Shown piece after piece: positions 26,460 to 35,362 of a stretch of DNA of 64,000 nucleotides. A program made the translations under genes and the position numbers. The notes below the pieces were generated by a model. It was not told where the DNA came from. It did not search any database and was given only the letters and a program-made list of their open reading frames with translations. How positions within the stretch are numbered: position 1 is the stretch's first letter; every line of letters begins with the position of its first letter. Where the stretch lies: NCBI GenBank assembly GCA_965203735.1, contig OZ241909.1, forward strand, positions 2,852,001-2,916,000. Reading direction: 5' to 3'. This stretch comes from Bin55 sp965203735 (lineage in GTDB: Bacteria > Pseudomonadota > Gammaproteobacteria > Pseudomonadales > Azotimanducaceae).

Positions 26460-27074
26460 CTATCTCTTCAGCTCCTCAAGAGCTGAAGCAACGGCTCTTT
26501 CAACCTCAGGCAACGAACGACTCGCATCAATCGTGACTATCCTTCGATGTTTTTTCGCAAGCGACTTATATGCGTCTCTAACACGTTGGAAGAACTCTAG
26601 ATCTTCCTGCTCGATACGATCTTTGCGGCGACTCTGAGTTCGGACTGAAGACTCATCCACATCCAAGTCCAAGTAAAGTGTTAAGTCTGGCGAAGTCTCT
26701 CCGTGCGTGAGTTGAGCCAACGACTCAATGAAAGTGTCATCAATTCCCCTGCCGCCACCTTGGTACGCCATCGACGCATCTGAAAACCGTTCGCACACCA
26801 CATATGTGCCTGCTTTCAAACTCGGCTCGATGACGGTAGCGACATGCTGCGCTCGAGACGCAAACATAAGCAAGAGTTCGGTTTGAGGAAGGATGGTCTC
26901 CTTCCATTCTGACAGGAGCAATCCTCTAACTGCTTCGGCTAGTTCAGTGCCACCGGGTTCCCGAGTAACGTGTACCTTCTGCCCTCCGCTCTCAAGCGTT
27001 TCTTGCACGAACGGGACTATTGTCGACTTTCCGACTCCTTCGATTCCTTCAACGGTGATGAACTTGCCGCGCAC
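26460..27074 (-). CDS. tmk: Thymidylate kinase
   Basis: 204 residues with a GTG start three bases after the mltG stop. The P-loop is GIEGVGKST (9-17), the dTMP-binding DRX-like segment is VCERFSDASMAYQGGGRGID, and the LID region contains RTQSRRKDRIEQEDLEFFQRV. EPGGTELAEAVR is the characteristic family motif. It phosphorylates dTMP to dTDP with ATP in the cytoplasm. The mltG-tmk-holB order is standard for gammaproteobacteria. Confidence 0.95.
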   Translation of the reverse strand: MRGKFITVEGIEGVGKSTIVPFVQETLESGGQKVHVTREPGGTELAEAVRGLLLSEWKETILPQTELLLMFASRAQHVATVIEPSLKAGTYVVCERFSDASMAYQGGGRGIDDTFIESLAQLTHGETSPDLTLYLDLDVDESSVRTQSRRKDRIEQEDLEFFQRVRDAYKSLAKKHRRIVTIDASRSLPEVERAVASALEELKR

Positions 27075-27077
27075 AAG

Positions 27078-28103
27078 TTAGTCCCCTTTCCCTAATTGAA
27101 ATCGCTCGACGGCTTCGTTGTGTTCTTTGAGCGTTGATGAAAAATGTGTTGTTCCGTCTCCCCTGCCCACGAAGAACAATGCATCCCCCGCAGCCGGATG
27201 CGCAGCTGCATGCAACGAATCAGATGAAGGAGCGGATATTGGAGTCGGAGGTAAGCCTAAGTTCAGGTATGTGTTGTAGTTGTTTGGGCCTCTCAGATGC
27301 TCCCTTCTCAGATCGCCGTCAAATTCCTCGCCCAAGCCATAGATTACGGTGGGGTCCGCTTGCAGTTTCATTTCTCTCGCTAAACGCCGGCTGAACACTC
27401 CACTAATCAGAGCCTTTTCCTCCTTTCGCGATGTTTCCTTCTCTATCAATGATGCGAGAATGAGAAGGTCGTATCGATTGGAAAGCACATCATTCGCGGT
27501 TCTTGCCTTCCATGACTCGTCCAATGCCTCAACCATTCTCTGATGAGCGACCATTAATACATCGGAAGCCTTCTCCCCCATTTGAAAGAAGTAGGTATCA
27601 GGAAAGAACCAGCCTTCCCCAAAATTCTTGTCTTCACCTTTAACTCCCAAGAACTCGAAGACATTCTTGACTGACACAGACTCGATGTCGAATTCAAGCT
27701 TGTCCTCGGATTGCAGCACTTTCTTGAATTGGCGAAACGTTCCTCCTTCAGGTAGTCGAACCTGTCGCTTGACCACATCGCCGGACGTTAGTTTCTGTAG
27801 TACCGAGACTGGAGTTGTGGCTTGAGCGAAAGAATATTCACCTGCTTGAATCGAGGCGAGTTGTCCCTCGAGCAATCCCAAAATGTGAAACATGCGCCGG
27901 CGTTTGATCAAACCGGTGCTTTCTAGATTTGCAGCTATGTGCTGAAAGGATTCTCCGGGCTCTACGACAAATATGATCTCGTCGTCAGGCACAACTTCAT
28001 TGGTCTTCCAGACACTGAAGTAGGTAATCGCTGCAACGACTAGTCCAATACCGCAAGCAACTATGAGGATAGATGCAATGACAAGCCGCCGTGCCATATG
28101 CAT
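27078..28103 (-). CDS. mltG: Endolytic murein transglycosylase MltG (YceG)
   Basis: 341 residues. The ATG directly follows the fabF stop. Residues 6-28 form one inner-membrane helix with a short cytoplasmic N-terminus; the LysM-like segment (EIIFVVEPGESFQHIAANL) and catalytic domain are periplasmic. The catalytic Glu lies in LILASLIEKETSRKEE. DPTVIYGLG, GPNNYNTYLNLGLPPTPI and ALFFVGRGDGTTHFSSTLKEH are the conserved YceG blocks. It cleaves nascent glycan strands and sets their length. pabC, which usually sits between fabF and mltG, is absent. Confidence 0.95.
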   Translation of the reverse strand: MHMARRLVIASILIVACGIGLVVAAITYFSVWKTNEVVPDDEIIFVVEPGESFQHIAANLESTGLIKRRRMFHILGLLEGQLASIQAGEYSFAQATTPVSVLQKLTSGDVVKRQVRLPEGGTFRQFKKVLQSEDKLEFDIESVSVKNVFEFLGVKGEDKNFGEGWFFPDTYFFQMGEKASDVLMVAHQRMVEALDESWKARTANDVLSNRYDLLILASLIEKETSRKEEKALISGVFSRRLAREMKLQADPTVIYGLGEEFDGDLRREHLRGPNNYNTYLNLGLPPTPISAPSSDSLHAAAHPAAGDALFFVGRGDGTTHFSSTLKEHNEAVERFQLGKGD

Positions 28104-29336
28104 TCAGACCTTGCGAAAGACGAGTGTCCCGTTCGTTCCGCCAAAACCAAATGAATTGCTCAGGACCGTATCCAGATTTGCTTGCCGAGCTTCATGCGGC
28201 ACGTAGTCCAAATCGCATTCGTCGTCCGGATCGTCGAGATTGATCGTTGCGTGAATTGTCTGGTCACGTAGCGACATGATCGACACAATGGCCTCAACGG
28301 ATCCAGCCGCTCCTAACAAGTGACCAAACATGGACTTGGTTGAGCTTATTGGCACTCGTGTGTCGTCACCAAACACTTTCTTTATTGACCGAGTTTCAGC
28401 TAGGTCGCCCAATGGCGTTGACGTGCCGTGTGCGTTGATGTAGTCAATCTCATCGGGAGAAAGATCCGCATCTTGAAGGGCCAAGCGCATGGAAGAGATA
28501 GCTCCCATGCCGTCTTCAGGTGGACTTGTTATGTGATGAGCGTCCGCACTCATGCCAAATCCCGTTATCTCAGCAAGGATATCTGCACCCCGCGCTGAAG
28601 CCCGTTCATAGGACTCTAGGACAAGTACTCCTGCCCCATCTCCAAGGACAAAGCCATCTCGGCCTTTGTCCCAGGGTCGGCTCGCTCGTTCGGGTTCTTC
28701 CGTTTGAGTCGACAGAGCCTTCATGGACGCAAAACCAGCTATTGTTAGAGGGCAAGTCGACCACTCAGCTCCACCCACAACCATTGCATCCGCCTCGCCG
28801 TGCTGAATGGTACGAAAACCAAATCCAATATTGTGGGTACCTGTTGTACACGCCGTCACGATGGCTATGTTCGGTCCGGCAAACCCGAAATCGATCGACA
28901 CCTTTCCGGCAATCAAATTGACAATGCTCGAAGGAACGAAGAAAGGCGTCACGCGTCGAGGGCCTCGAGTGATTACGACCTCGTGCTGTGCCGATATCGT
29001 CTGAATTCCTCCAATACCCGAACCGATAGCAACTCCAATCCGATCCGAGTCTGTACTGTCAGCCAAACCAGCTTGTTCGATTGCATCAGCGGCAGCAGCG
29101 TAACCGATCTGAATGAATGGATCGTAGCGGCGTGCTTCCCGTTCTTCTAGATACTTGGAAGCATCAAAATCCTTGACTTCAGCGCCAATGTGAACCCGTT
29201 GACCCGTTGTGTCAAATGATTTGATCGGAGCAACGCCGCTCTTACCTGCCAAGACGTTGCGCCATAGTTCATCGGCTGAGTTGCCGATTGGGGTTATTGC
29301 GCCTAGTCCGGTAACGACTACCCGTCGTCTGCTCAT
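28104..29336 (-). CDS. fabF: Beta-ketoacyl-ACP synthase II
   Basis: 410 residues from the ATG at 29336 (MSRRRVVVTGLGAITPIG); an in-frame upstream start at 29375 would add 13 residues with no family match. The catalytic triad is Cys in TACTTGTHNIGFG, His in NAHGTSTPLGD and His in FGHLLGAAGSVE. The C-terminus has the glycine-rich SNSFGFGGTNGTLVF. It elongates acyl-ACP with malonyl-ACP, including the C16:1 to C18:1 step. It is in the same operon as acpP, fabG, fabD and plsX. Confidence 0.96.
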   Translation of the reverse strand: MSRRRVVVTGLGAITPIGNSADELWRNVLAGKSGVAPIKSFDTTGQRVHIGAEVKDFDASKYLEEREARRYDPFIQIGYAAAADAIEQAGLADSTDSDRIGVAIGSGIGGIQTISAQHEVVITRGPRRVTPFFVPSSIVNLIAGKVSIDFGFAGPNIAIVTACTTGTHNIGFGFRTIQHGEADAMVVGGAEWSTCPLTIAGFASMKALSTQTEEPERASRPWDKGRDGFVLGDGAGVLVLESYERASARGADILAEITGFGMSADAHHITSPPEDGMGAISSMRLALQDADLSPDEIDYINAHGTSTPLGDLAETRSIKKVFGDDTRVPISSTKSMFGHLLGAAGSVEAIVSIMSLRDQTIHATINLDDPDDECDLDYVPHEARQANLDTVLSNSFGFGGTNGTLVFRKV

Positions 29337-29434
29337 TGAGGAAGCCTGGTCAAGCTCAACCAGATACTTGACCAATCACCAGAGATACCGCTCAAAAGCA
29401 CGGCATCGTTACAACTCACGTATTGATCCTTTCT

Positions 29435-29680
29435 CTAGTTGTCATCCCCAACTTGGTTTTTGATGTAGTCAATCGCTTCACGGACCGTTGTGATGTTTTC
29501 GGCATCCTCGTCCGGAATTTCGGTCTCGAATTCTTCTTCGAGTGCCATGACCAATTCCACGGTATCGAGAGAGTCTGCTCCGAGATCGTCCACAAACGAT
29601 GCATCGTCCTTGACTTCGCTCACGTCGCTTTTCAGCTGTTCAGCTATTAATCGCCTTATGCGTTCTTCGATATCGCTCAT
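29435..29680 (-). CDS. acpP: Acyl carrier protein
   Basis: 81 residues from the ATG at 29680, with GGAGAGA upstream. Longer readings up to 29779 have no family match and overlap fabG. The phosphopantetheine site is Ser in FVDDLGADSLDTVELVMALEEE (near 37). Helix III and the acidic surface are normal (EIPDEDAENITTVREAIDYI). It carries growing acyl chains for the surrounding fab genes and for plsX and lipid A synthesis. Confidence 0.97.
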   Translation of the reverse strand: MSDIEERIRRLIAEQLKSDVSEVKDDASFVDDLGADSLDTVELVMALEEEFETEIPDEDAENITTVREAIDYIKNQVGDDN

Positions 29681-29756
29681 TCGCTCGTGTCTCTCCGTAA
29701 AGTGTCGGTTGAGGGTAACTGGGGAGGTGTATTTTATTGAAACCTCCGGCACTATT

Positions 29757-30488
29757 TTACGTTGGAAGCATTCCACCATTCACGTGTAGGGTCTGTGCAG
29801 TGATGTAGGCAGCATCGTCACTTACCAAGAAGGAGACGACGCTTGCAACATCATCTGGTTGACCCAATCTTCCCAATGGAATTCGAGATTTCAGGCTCTC
29901 TGTGACCGACTCTGGCAAGCCGGATGTCATGTCGGTATCGATCATTCCAGGCGCTACACAGTTCACGGTAATCCCGCGACTTGCAACTTCGAGTGCCAGT
30001 GCGCGGGTAAATCCTTCGATTCCAGCTTTGGCAGCCGAATAGTTGACCTGACCGGGATTTCCGGCTTGTCCTACTACAGAACCCAAGTTCACGATTCTGC
30101 CCCATCGCTGGCGCATCATGGTGCGGACAAGACTCTTCGTTACTCGAAAAATTCCTGTCAAGTTTGTGCCCACAACATCCTGCCAGTTTTGCTCTGACAT
30201 CCGCATGAACAGATTGTCTTTAGTGATTCCGGCGTTATTTACGAGAATCTCGATAGTCCGATCGCTAGCAGCGATTGAGCCAAGCGCATTTGCGATAGAT
30301 TCTTCGTCGGGAAGAACCATCTCCAATCCACAACCTGCGTCACCAAGGGCTTCGTTCAATGATGCAACGCCTTCTTTGGAAGTTGCGGTCCCGTACACGT
30401 ATACGCCATCTCTTGCTAACCGTTGAGCAATGGCAAACCCTATTCCGCGGCTGGCTCCAGTTACAAGGGCCGTTCTTTGAGTCGTCAC
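29757..30488 (-). CDS. fabG: 3-oxoacyl-ACP reductase
   Basis: 243 residues, starting at GTG, which overlaps the fabD stop by four bases (GTGA). The NADPH-binding motif is TGASRGIG, with NNAGITKDNLFMRM, the catalytic Ser in NLGSVVGQAGNPGQ, and Tyr-x-x-x-Lys in YSAAKAGIEGFTRALA. The C-terminus YITAQTLHVNGGML is standard FabG. It reduces beta-ketoacyl-ACP in fatty acid elongation. Translational coupling to fabD is likely. Confidence 0.96.
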   Translation of the reverse strand: MTTQRTALVTGASRGIGFAIAQRLARDGVYVYGTATSKEGVASLNEALGDAGCGLEMVLPDEESIANALGSIAASDRTIEILVNNAGITKDNLFMRMSEQNWQDVVGTNLTGIFRVTKSLVRTMMRQRWGRIVNLGSVVGQAGNPGQVNYSAAKAGIEGFTRALALEVASRGITVNCVAPGMIDTDMTSGLPESVTESLKSRIPLGRLGQPDDVASVVSFLVSDDAAYITAQTLHVNGGMLPT

Positions 30489-31411
30489 TTATACATCTCT
30501 AATTGGGTCATGAAGGTATTGAAGTCGCCCAGCGTGGTCGTTGACACAGAACGATCTATTCTTCGCATCAGTCCAGAGAGAACCTTTCCGGGTCCACACT
30601 CGAAGAATTCCTCTGCGCCGTCCTGAACCATTGAAGTCACACAGCGAGACCAAAGCACTGGCGATCTAACTTGTTCTACCAGCTTGGCCCGAATCTCGTC
30701 GGGATTCGTGGTTGGTTGAGCATCAACGTTTTGATAGACCGGAACACGAGGGGCTTGGATCGAAACTCTGTCTAGAAGATCCAGCAATCCTTCCGCAGCG
30801 GAATTCATAAGACTGCAGTGACTTGGGACACTAACATCCAAGGGCACAACTCTTCGCGCTCCTTCGTCTTTGCATTGATCGGAAGCCATTTCGACCGCGT
30901 TGGAACTGCCAGCAATTACAACCTGACCAGGACTATTGAAATTTGCAGGAGAAACGAGCCCATCGATACGTTCACATATTTGCTCGATGACTTCATCATC
31001 TAGCCCGAGAACGGCAGCCATTTGGCCTTCTCCCTTCGGAACTGCCTTCTGCATCAAGCATCCACGTTTGTAGACCAGCTCTACACCATCGGAAAAATCC
31101 AACGCTCCACTCACGACCAGTGCTGAGTATTCACCCAAGCTGTGCCCAGAGACAAAATTGGCCGAAGGACCTCCCATTTCTGTGAAACACTCGTACATGG
31201 CGACAGAAGACGCTAGTAGTGCGGGTTGAGTAATCTCGGTTTGGTTCAAGACCTCGGTCGGTCCGTTCGCGACGATCGATGTCAAATCGACGTCAATGAG
31301 ATTGGATGCTTGCTTCAGTCGGTCAGAAAATGTGTTTCTTTGCTTAACAAAGTCATCAACCATGCCCACGGACTGCGAACCTTGTCCCGGAAAAACATAC
31401 GCCTTAACCAT
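30485..31411 (-). CDS. fabD: Malonyl-CoA:ACP transacylase
   Basis: 308 residues starting at ATG. The N-terminus FPGQGSQSVGM and the nucleophile elbow GHSLGEYSAL (Ser near 90) are clear, as are the Arg in KRGCLMQKAV that holds the malonyl carboxylate and the catalytic His in VPSHCSLM. It transfers malonyl from CoA to ACP. It directly follows plsX here; in many relatives fabH lies between the two, and it is missing at this locus. Confidence 0.96.
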   Translation of the reverse strand: MVKAYVFPGQGSQSVGMVDDFVKQRNTFSDRLKQASNLIDVDLTSIVANGPTEVLNQTEITQPALLASSVAMYECFTEMGGPSANFVSGHSLGEYSALVVSGALDFSDGVELVYKRGCLMQKAVPKGEGQMAAVLGLDDEVIEQICERIDGLVSPANFNSPGQVVIAGSSNAVEMASDQCKDEGARRVVPLDVSVPSHCSLMNSAAEGLLDLLDRVSIQAPRVPVYQNVDAQPTTNPDEIRAKLVEQVRSPVLWSRCVTSMVQDGAEEFFECGPGKVLSGLMRRIDRSVSTTTLGDFNTFMTQLEMYK

Positions 31412-31432
31412 GGTCGTTTCTATCTCCCTGTC

Positions 31433-32407
31433 TTACTGGTGGCTTTTCAGGTGTCCGGGCACTCGTGCCTTGATTTCGTCTTGTGCCAACTGCAGTGCCG
31501 CACCAATACCAACTCTGTCCGTTCTTCCATGACTCTTGACAACGACACCGTTCAATCCAATGAGGCTTGCGCCGTTGTATGCCTGTGCGTTCAATTTCTC
31601 TCTCACATCCTTGGCGACCGAGATTGCTATTTCACTCTCGTTCAGACCTGATGAGTGTAGTTCTTGGTCAATGATGTGGTGAGCAATACGTGTTGCCCCT
31701 TCTATCGATTTCAGCGCGACATTGCCAGAGAACCCGTCCGTTACCACAACATCAGACGTTCCATCGAAGAGTCTGTCTGCCTCAATGAACCCCACGAAGT
31801 TGACGCTCGAAATCTTCGATAGCTCGCTGGCAGTCTCTCGCAGAATTTGTGGGCCTTTTCTGGCTTCGGATCCAATGTTTAGGAGGGACACCCTCGGCTG
31901 TAGGTTTGAACCAATCGCCGTTGCGTATGCACTCCCCATACGAGCGAACTGAATGAGCCAATTCACCTTACGGGCAATGTTCGCCCCTAGATCAAGCATC
32001 CAGAAAGGACGTTGTCTACCATCGAAGCGCTTGATTATGGCGGGTCTATCAAAACTAGGAACCATTGGAATGGCTTGTCTGCTCAGCGCCATCAATGCCG
32101 CTGTGTCACCCGTGCTCACGAGACCATCTACCTCTCCGTTCGCCAAGAGTTGAAGACCAACCTTCATCGAGGAATTTCGTTTGCGTCTGAGCACGCTTAC
32201 AAGTGACTCGTAGAGCGTCACGGAATCCTGACAGACCACGACCTTGTGTCCGAACTCACGGGCACATTGCAGTTCATCTTCCCTTCCAACAAAGGTGAGC
32301 CTGCAACCGGGGCGAGTACGAGCAAATTCCAGTGCGCCTTGAATGATCTCACTCGTTGGAGTCTCAGACCCCAACGTGTCAATTCCTATCGAGTGGAAAT
32401 CCGCCAT
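31433..32407 (-). CDS. plsX: Phosphate acyltransferase PlsX (divergent N-terminus)
   Basis: 324 residues from ATG. Typical PlsX blocks are LVSTGDTAALMALS, LDLGANIARKVNWLIQFARMGSAYA, LLNIGSEARKGP, NFVGFIEADRLFDGTSDVVVTDGFSGNVALKSIEG and YNGASLIGLNGVVVKSHG. The N-terminal strand, usually DAMGGDxxP, reads IDTLGSETP, so two glycines and the Asp are replaced. The enzyme makes acyl-phosphate from acyl-ACP for PlsY in phospholipid synthesis. Gene order rpmF-plsX-fabD is conserved. The identification is firm despite the unusual N-terminus. Confidence 0.93.
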   Translation of the reverse strand: MADFHSIGIDTLGSETPTSEIIQGALEFARTRPGCRLTFVGREDELQCAREFGHKVVVCQDSVTLYESLVSVLRRKRNSSMKVGLQLLANGEVDGLVSTGDTAALMALSRQAIPMVPSFDRPAIIKRFDGRQRPFWMLDLGANIARKVNWLIQFARMGSAYATAIGSNLQPRVSLLNIGSEARKGPQILRETASELSKISSVNFVGFIEADRLFDGTSDVVVTDGFSGNVALKSIEGATRIAHHIIDQELHSSGLNESEIAISVAKDVREKLNAQAYNGASLIGLNGVVVKSHGRTDRVGIGAALQLAQDEIKARVPGHLKSHQ

Positions 32408-32437
32408 GGCTGATGAGCGGACGAATTGGTTTCTTGA

Positions 32438-32632
32438 CTATTCGTCGTCAGACAACTTGCTCGTGGTGTCTACGACCCTGCGTCCGCGGTAGTAACCGTC
32501 TTCCGTAATGTGGTGCCGTCGATGCACCTCGCCTGACAAGACATCCTCAGAAAGCGTTGGTTTTGCGATGCGATGATGAGAGCGACGCAAGTTTCTCTTT
32601 GAACGTGTAGTTCGATTCTGTTGTACGGCCAT
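32438..32632 (-). CDS. rpmF: 50S ribosomal protein L32
   Basis: 64 residues from ATG, with the strong ribosome site AGGAGGAACC directly upstream. The N-terminal MAVQQNRTTRSKRNLRRSHH is diagnostic (MAVQQNKxxxSxRxxRRSHD in E. coli). The zinc-binding Cys pairs found in some L32 proteins are absent, as in the E. coli type. It lies 30 bases after yceD and before plsX, as in most gammaproteobacteria. Confidence 0.96.
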   Translation of the reverse strand: MAVQQNRTTRSKRNLRRSHHRIAKPTLSEDVLSGEVHRRHHITEDGYYRGRRVVDTTSKLSDDE

Positions 32633-32661
32633 GGTTCCTCCTCAATCGATGAGTTGTTTAG

Positions 32662-33162
32662 TCAAGACTTCTCAACTACCTTGACCACTTGACCAATCTG
32701 TTCAAACGGGCGATATTTGGATTCCGCATTATCACCAATAGACTGAGGACGATTGGCGCACGACTCACCCTCTGGACACACACGTGTAGGAACACTTAAG
32801 AGAATGTCGTCCTCAACCAGCTCTTCAATTGTTGTCGGTCCGTCGTGCAGCACAACGGCATCAAAATCTGCAAATATCTCTCTTGCTTCGCGTTCGCTAC
32901 TAACGATACAGACATCAATCTCCGCGGTTACATCTCGTTCCAGCGTCTTCATGCACATGTAGCACATGAGTTCAGCAGGAGCAACGGCCTGTCCCACAAT
33001 GCGAACACGACCGTTTTCATCGTACGAAAAGTCCAACTGAACCCTCACATGCCCGTCTCGTTTTCCGAGTACTTCGTGCAAACGTGAGAACGATGCAATT
33101 GGAATTTTCCCTTGCCAAACCCTGTTGGATCTAGCTAATTCACGGGGCACAAGTGCGACCAT
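32662..33162 (-). CDS. yceD: YceD family protein (DUF177), 23S rRNA accumulation
   Basis: 166 residues starting at ATG. The fold is recognised by VRVQLDFSYDENGRVRIVGQAVAPAELMCYMCMKTLERDVTAEI and by the acidic motif EELVEDDILLSVPTRVCPEGESC. Two Cys pairs (CYMC and C-x5-C) may bind zinc. In E. coli YceD is needed for normal 23S rRNA levels. It is the first gene of the rpmF-plsX-fab operon and divergent from maf, with 97 bases between the starts. Confidence 0.92.
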   Translation of the reverse strand: MVALVPRELARSNRVWQGKIPIASFSRLHEVLGKRDGHVRVQLDFSYDENGRVRIVGQAVAPAELMCYMCMKTLERDVTAEIDVCIVSSEREAREIFADFDAVVLHDGPTTIEELVEDDILLSVPTRVCPEGESCANRPQSIGDNAESKYRPFEQIGQVVKVVEKS

Positions 33163-33259
33163 GCGGCGAAGGGAAGTCTGCTTTCGAGCGGATATTAGGA
33201 AGATTGGGGAACGATGTCAAATCTATGCACCTACTGCCCAGGCGAATTCGCCAACGATA

Positions 33260-33886
33260 ATGGACCTTTCCACCTTATTGGGGACTCGTGTGAAACTAAT
33301 TCTCGCCTCAATGTCTCGTTACCGTCGTGAACAGTTGACTGCTTTGGGATACACGTTCGAAGTGGTTCCTGCGGATATCGACGAGACCTCTCGCACAGGG
33401 GAATCGGCACATGAACTCACATTGCGTCTAGCTCGAGCAAAGGCTGAGGCCGTCGCAGCCCAACATCCGGGCTGCATCGTCATCGGAAGTGACCAAGTGG
33501 GAGTGTGCAAAGGCGAAATATTGACAAAGCCCGGCAATCGCCAACGTGCCTTGGATTGCTTGATGCGCTACCCGAACAATACGGTGACCTTTGAAACAGC
33601 TGTTGCTGTACGGAGTCTTGATGGAAAGGTTCATGAAGACGTAATCGCGACAACGATCAAATTCCGAGAATTCGATCTCATCGAAGCAGAGAACTATGTC
33701 GACCTAGATCAACCGTTTGACTGTGCTGGTGCAATCAAGTCGGAACTGCATGCGCCTCTACTGTTTGAATGGGTACGGTCTGACGACCCTTCGGCATTGA
33801 TCGGACTACCTCTAATTAGAACTTCGAGCTTTCTCAGATTGGTCGGAATCAACCCACTTCGCAGAGACGACTCCAGCACTCATTGA
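33260..33886 (+). CDS. Maf-like nucleoside triphosphate pyrophosphatase (YceF type)
   Basis: 208 residues from the ATG at 33260. Longer readings to 33125 run antisense into yceD and have no match. Maf landmarks are LILASMSRYRREQLTALG, the ESAHELTLRLARAKAEAVA helix, IGSDQVGVCKGEILTKPG with the catalytic Asp, and FDCAGAIKSE. It hydrolyses non-canonical or modified NTPs to NMPs; the YceF subgroup prefers m7GTP in E. coli. Its 3' end overlaps the convergent rluC by 38 bases. The rne-rluC-maf-yceD arrangement is the same as in E. coli, with the same orientations. Confidence 0.93.
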   Translation: MDLSTLLGTRVKLILASMSRYRREQLTALGYTFEVVPADIDETSRTGESAHELTLRLARAKAEAVAAQHPGCIVIGSDQVGVCKGEILTKPGNRQRALDCLMRYPNNTVTFETAVAVRSLDGKVHEDVIATTIKFREFDLIEAENYVDLDQPFDCAGAIKSELHAPLLFEWVRSDDPSALIGLPLIRTSSFLRLVGINPLRRDDSSTH

Positions 33887-34745
33887 AGGACTCATCTACT
33901 GGAGCATGTACCGTTGGACCATTGTCAATTGCTATGGATGTTGCATGAAGCATCATCCGGGAAACTCTTGTGGGGTTACTTCCGGAGGAGTACTTTGAAT
34001 CACCCAGGACAAAGTGGCCGGCACTCGCTGCATGAACTCGAATTTGGTGCGTTCTACCAGTAATGGGTACGGCGTCCAACCACGTGGCAGTGCTACATCG
34101 TGACTTGATAGAAAACTTCGTGAAAGCCTTGCGACCCGAGACATTGATTTCAGCTCTTCTTTCGCCATTGGGCATGGTGTAGCGCGAAATCGCCGCGTCA
34201 ACCATCAGCTTGTCCGCGGGCCATTGACCATCAACGATTGCATCGTAGTGTTTTTCAACAAGTTTCTGATTGAAAGCGTGATGAAGTTCCAACAGTGCAA
34301 CCCGTGTCCGAGCCATGACCACGCAGCCAGATGTACCTTTGTCGATACGATGCGCAAGTTCAATCCGATCTGCCTCGAATAGAGATCGGACAACATCAAT
34401 CAGTCCCACCTGAATCGAACCTCCCGCGTGTACAGCTAGACCTGCCGGTTTGTTGACAACGATCATGCGCTCATCTTCATAAATTACACACTCTTGAATG
34501 TGATTCCTCAACGAATCTCTAATGTGTTTCGTGGGTGTCTCTTCACGGACGATCGGAGGTATCCGAATGCGATCTCCTTCTGAAAGACGCAATCCAACTC
34601 GAGCTCGCTTTGCGTTGACCCGCACCTCTCCACGTCGGATCATTTGCATGATGCGACGCTTCGGGACCGGACGTAGTTCGCGAATGAGAAAGTTGTCGAG
34701 TCGCTGTCCTACGTGGTCTTTAACGACTATGTAACGGACGGGCAT
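33849..34745 (-). CDS. rluC: 23S rRNA pseudouridine synthase RluC
   Basis: 298 residues from ATG. The N-terminal S4 RNA-binding domain spans about residues 12-65 (RLDNFLIRELRPVPKRRIMQMIRRGEVRVNAKR), followed by the RluA-type catalytic domain with the active Asp in LAHRIDKGTSGCVVMART. GRTHQIRVHAASAGHFVLGD is the second conserved block. It modifies U955, U2504 and U2580 of 23S rRNA in E. coli. It is divergent from rne, as in E. coli. Confidence 0.93.
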   Translation of the reverse strand: MPVRYIVVKDHVGQRLDNFLIRELRPVPKRRIMQMIRRGEVRVNAKRARVGLRLSEGDRIRIPPIVREETPTKHIRDSLRNHIQECVIYEDERMIVVNKPAGLAVHAGGSIQVGLIDVVRSLFEADRIELAHRIDKGTSGCVVMARTRVALLELHHAFNQKLVEKHYDAIVDGQWPADKLMVDAAISRYTMPNGERRAEINVSGRKAFTKFSIKSRCSTATWLDAVPITGRTHQIRVHAASAGHFVLGDSKYSSGSNPTRVSRMMLHATSIAIDNGPTVHAPVDESFNECWSRLCEVG

Positions 34746-35362
34746 GTTTTCTATTGATTTCTTCGCAACTTCATGAAAAGTGGTTGAGTAATGGATTCTG
34801 CCGCACCCAGAACTAGAAACTTTCTCTGAAAACTACCATTTTGAGTAAAAATGTTGTATGATTGTTTCCCAATCTACGAATGCCTGGTTGGGAGGCGTCC
34901 TTCGGACGATTCCGGGTAGCTGAAATTTCAAATTCGTTGAACAAAGCGCAGCTACAGCCTCCAAGACACTGATAGCTCTTTTGCTACATGTAACTCACTG
35001 GATGTTCGTAAGTGAACGCTAATTTGGGCGTTACTAGACATAACAACAGATTTTTCGAAACCTAGACTTCGCCGAAACAGAATTGTTCGTGTAAGGTGAA
35101 ACTGAAGACTACCCTATTGGACAGAGAATGTCGTGAAAAGACACTCTACATTTCATCCACATAATCGGTGGCATAGCGTACCAATCCGGTCGTTGGAACC
35201 TGATTCCGCAACGTTGATTAGACTCAACGAACACCACAAGATGGACTTCATCTTGTTGAAACAAGCATATAGTGGAGAATCAAGGTCTTCAGGACACAAC
35301 TAATGTAACAGTTTCCTTTCGAGAATTAGGTTTCGAATTAATCAAAAGGGATATTCGGAACC
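34746..35362 (+). promoter_or_regulatory. Long leader region between rluC and rne
   Basis: 617 bases without an ORF lie between the divergent starts. In E. coli the rne mRNA has a leader of about 360 bases through which RNase E controls its own mRNA. This region could hold the equivalent. Visible structures are CGTCC ttc GGACG (about 34899-34911) and the inverted repeat CTTGTT ga AACAAG (35252-35265), followed by TATAGT (35268-35273). I cannot place a promoter or match the E. coli hairpins by eye. Confidence 0.4.

Noticed and set aside
28520..28921. 133-codon plus-strand frame inside fabF
   Set aside because: Antisense shadow of a conserved gene with no family resemblance or ribosome site.
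33125..33259. N-terminal extension of the Maf-like protein
   Set aside because: It would be antisense to the 5' end of yceD and lacks Maf similarity; the ATG at 33260 directly precedes the conserved LILASMSRYRR segment.
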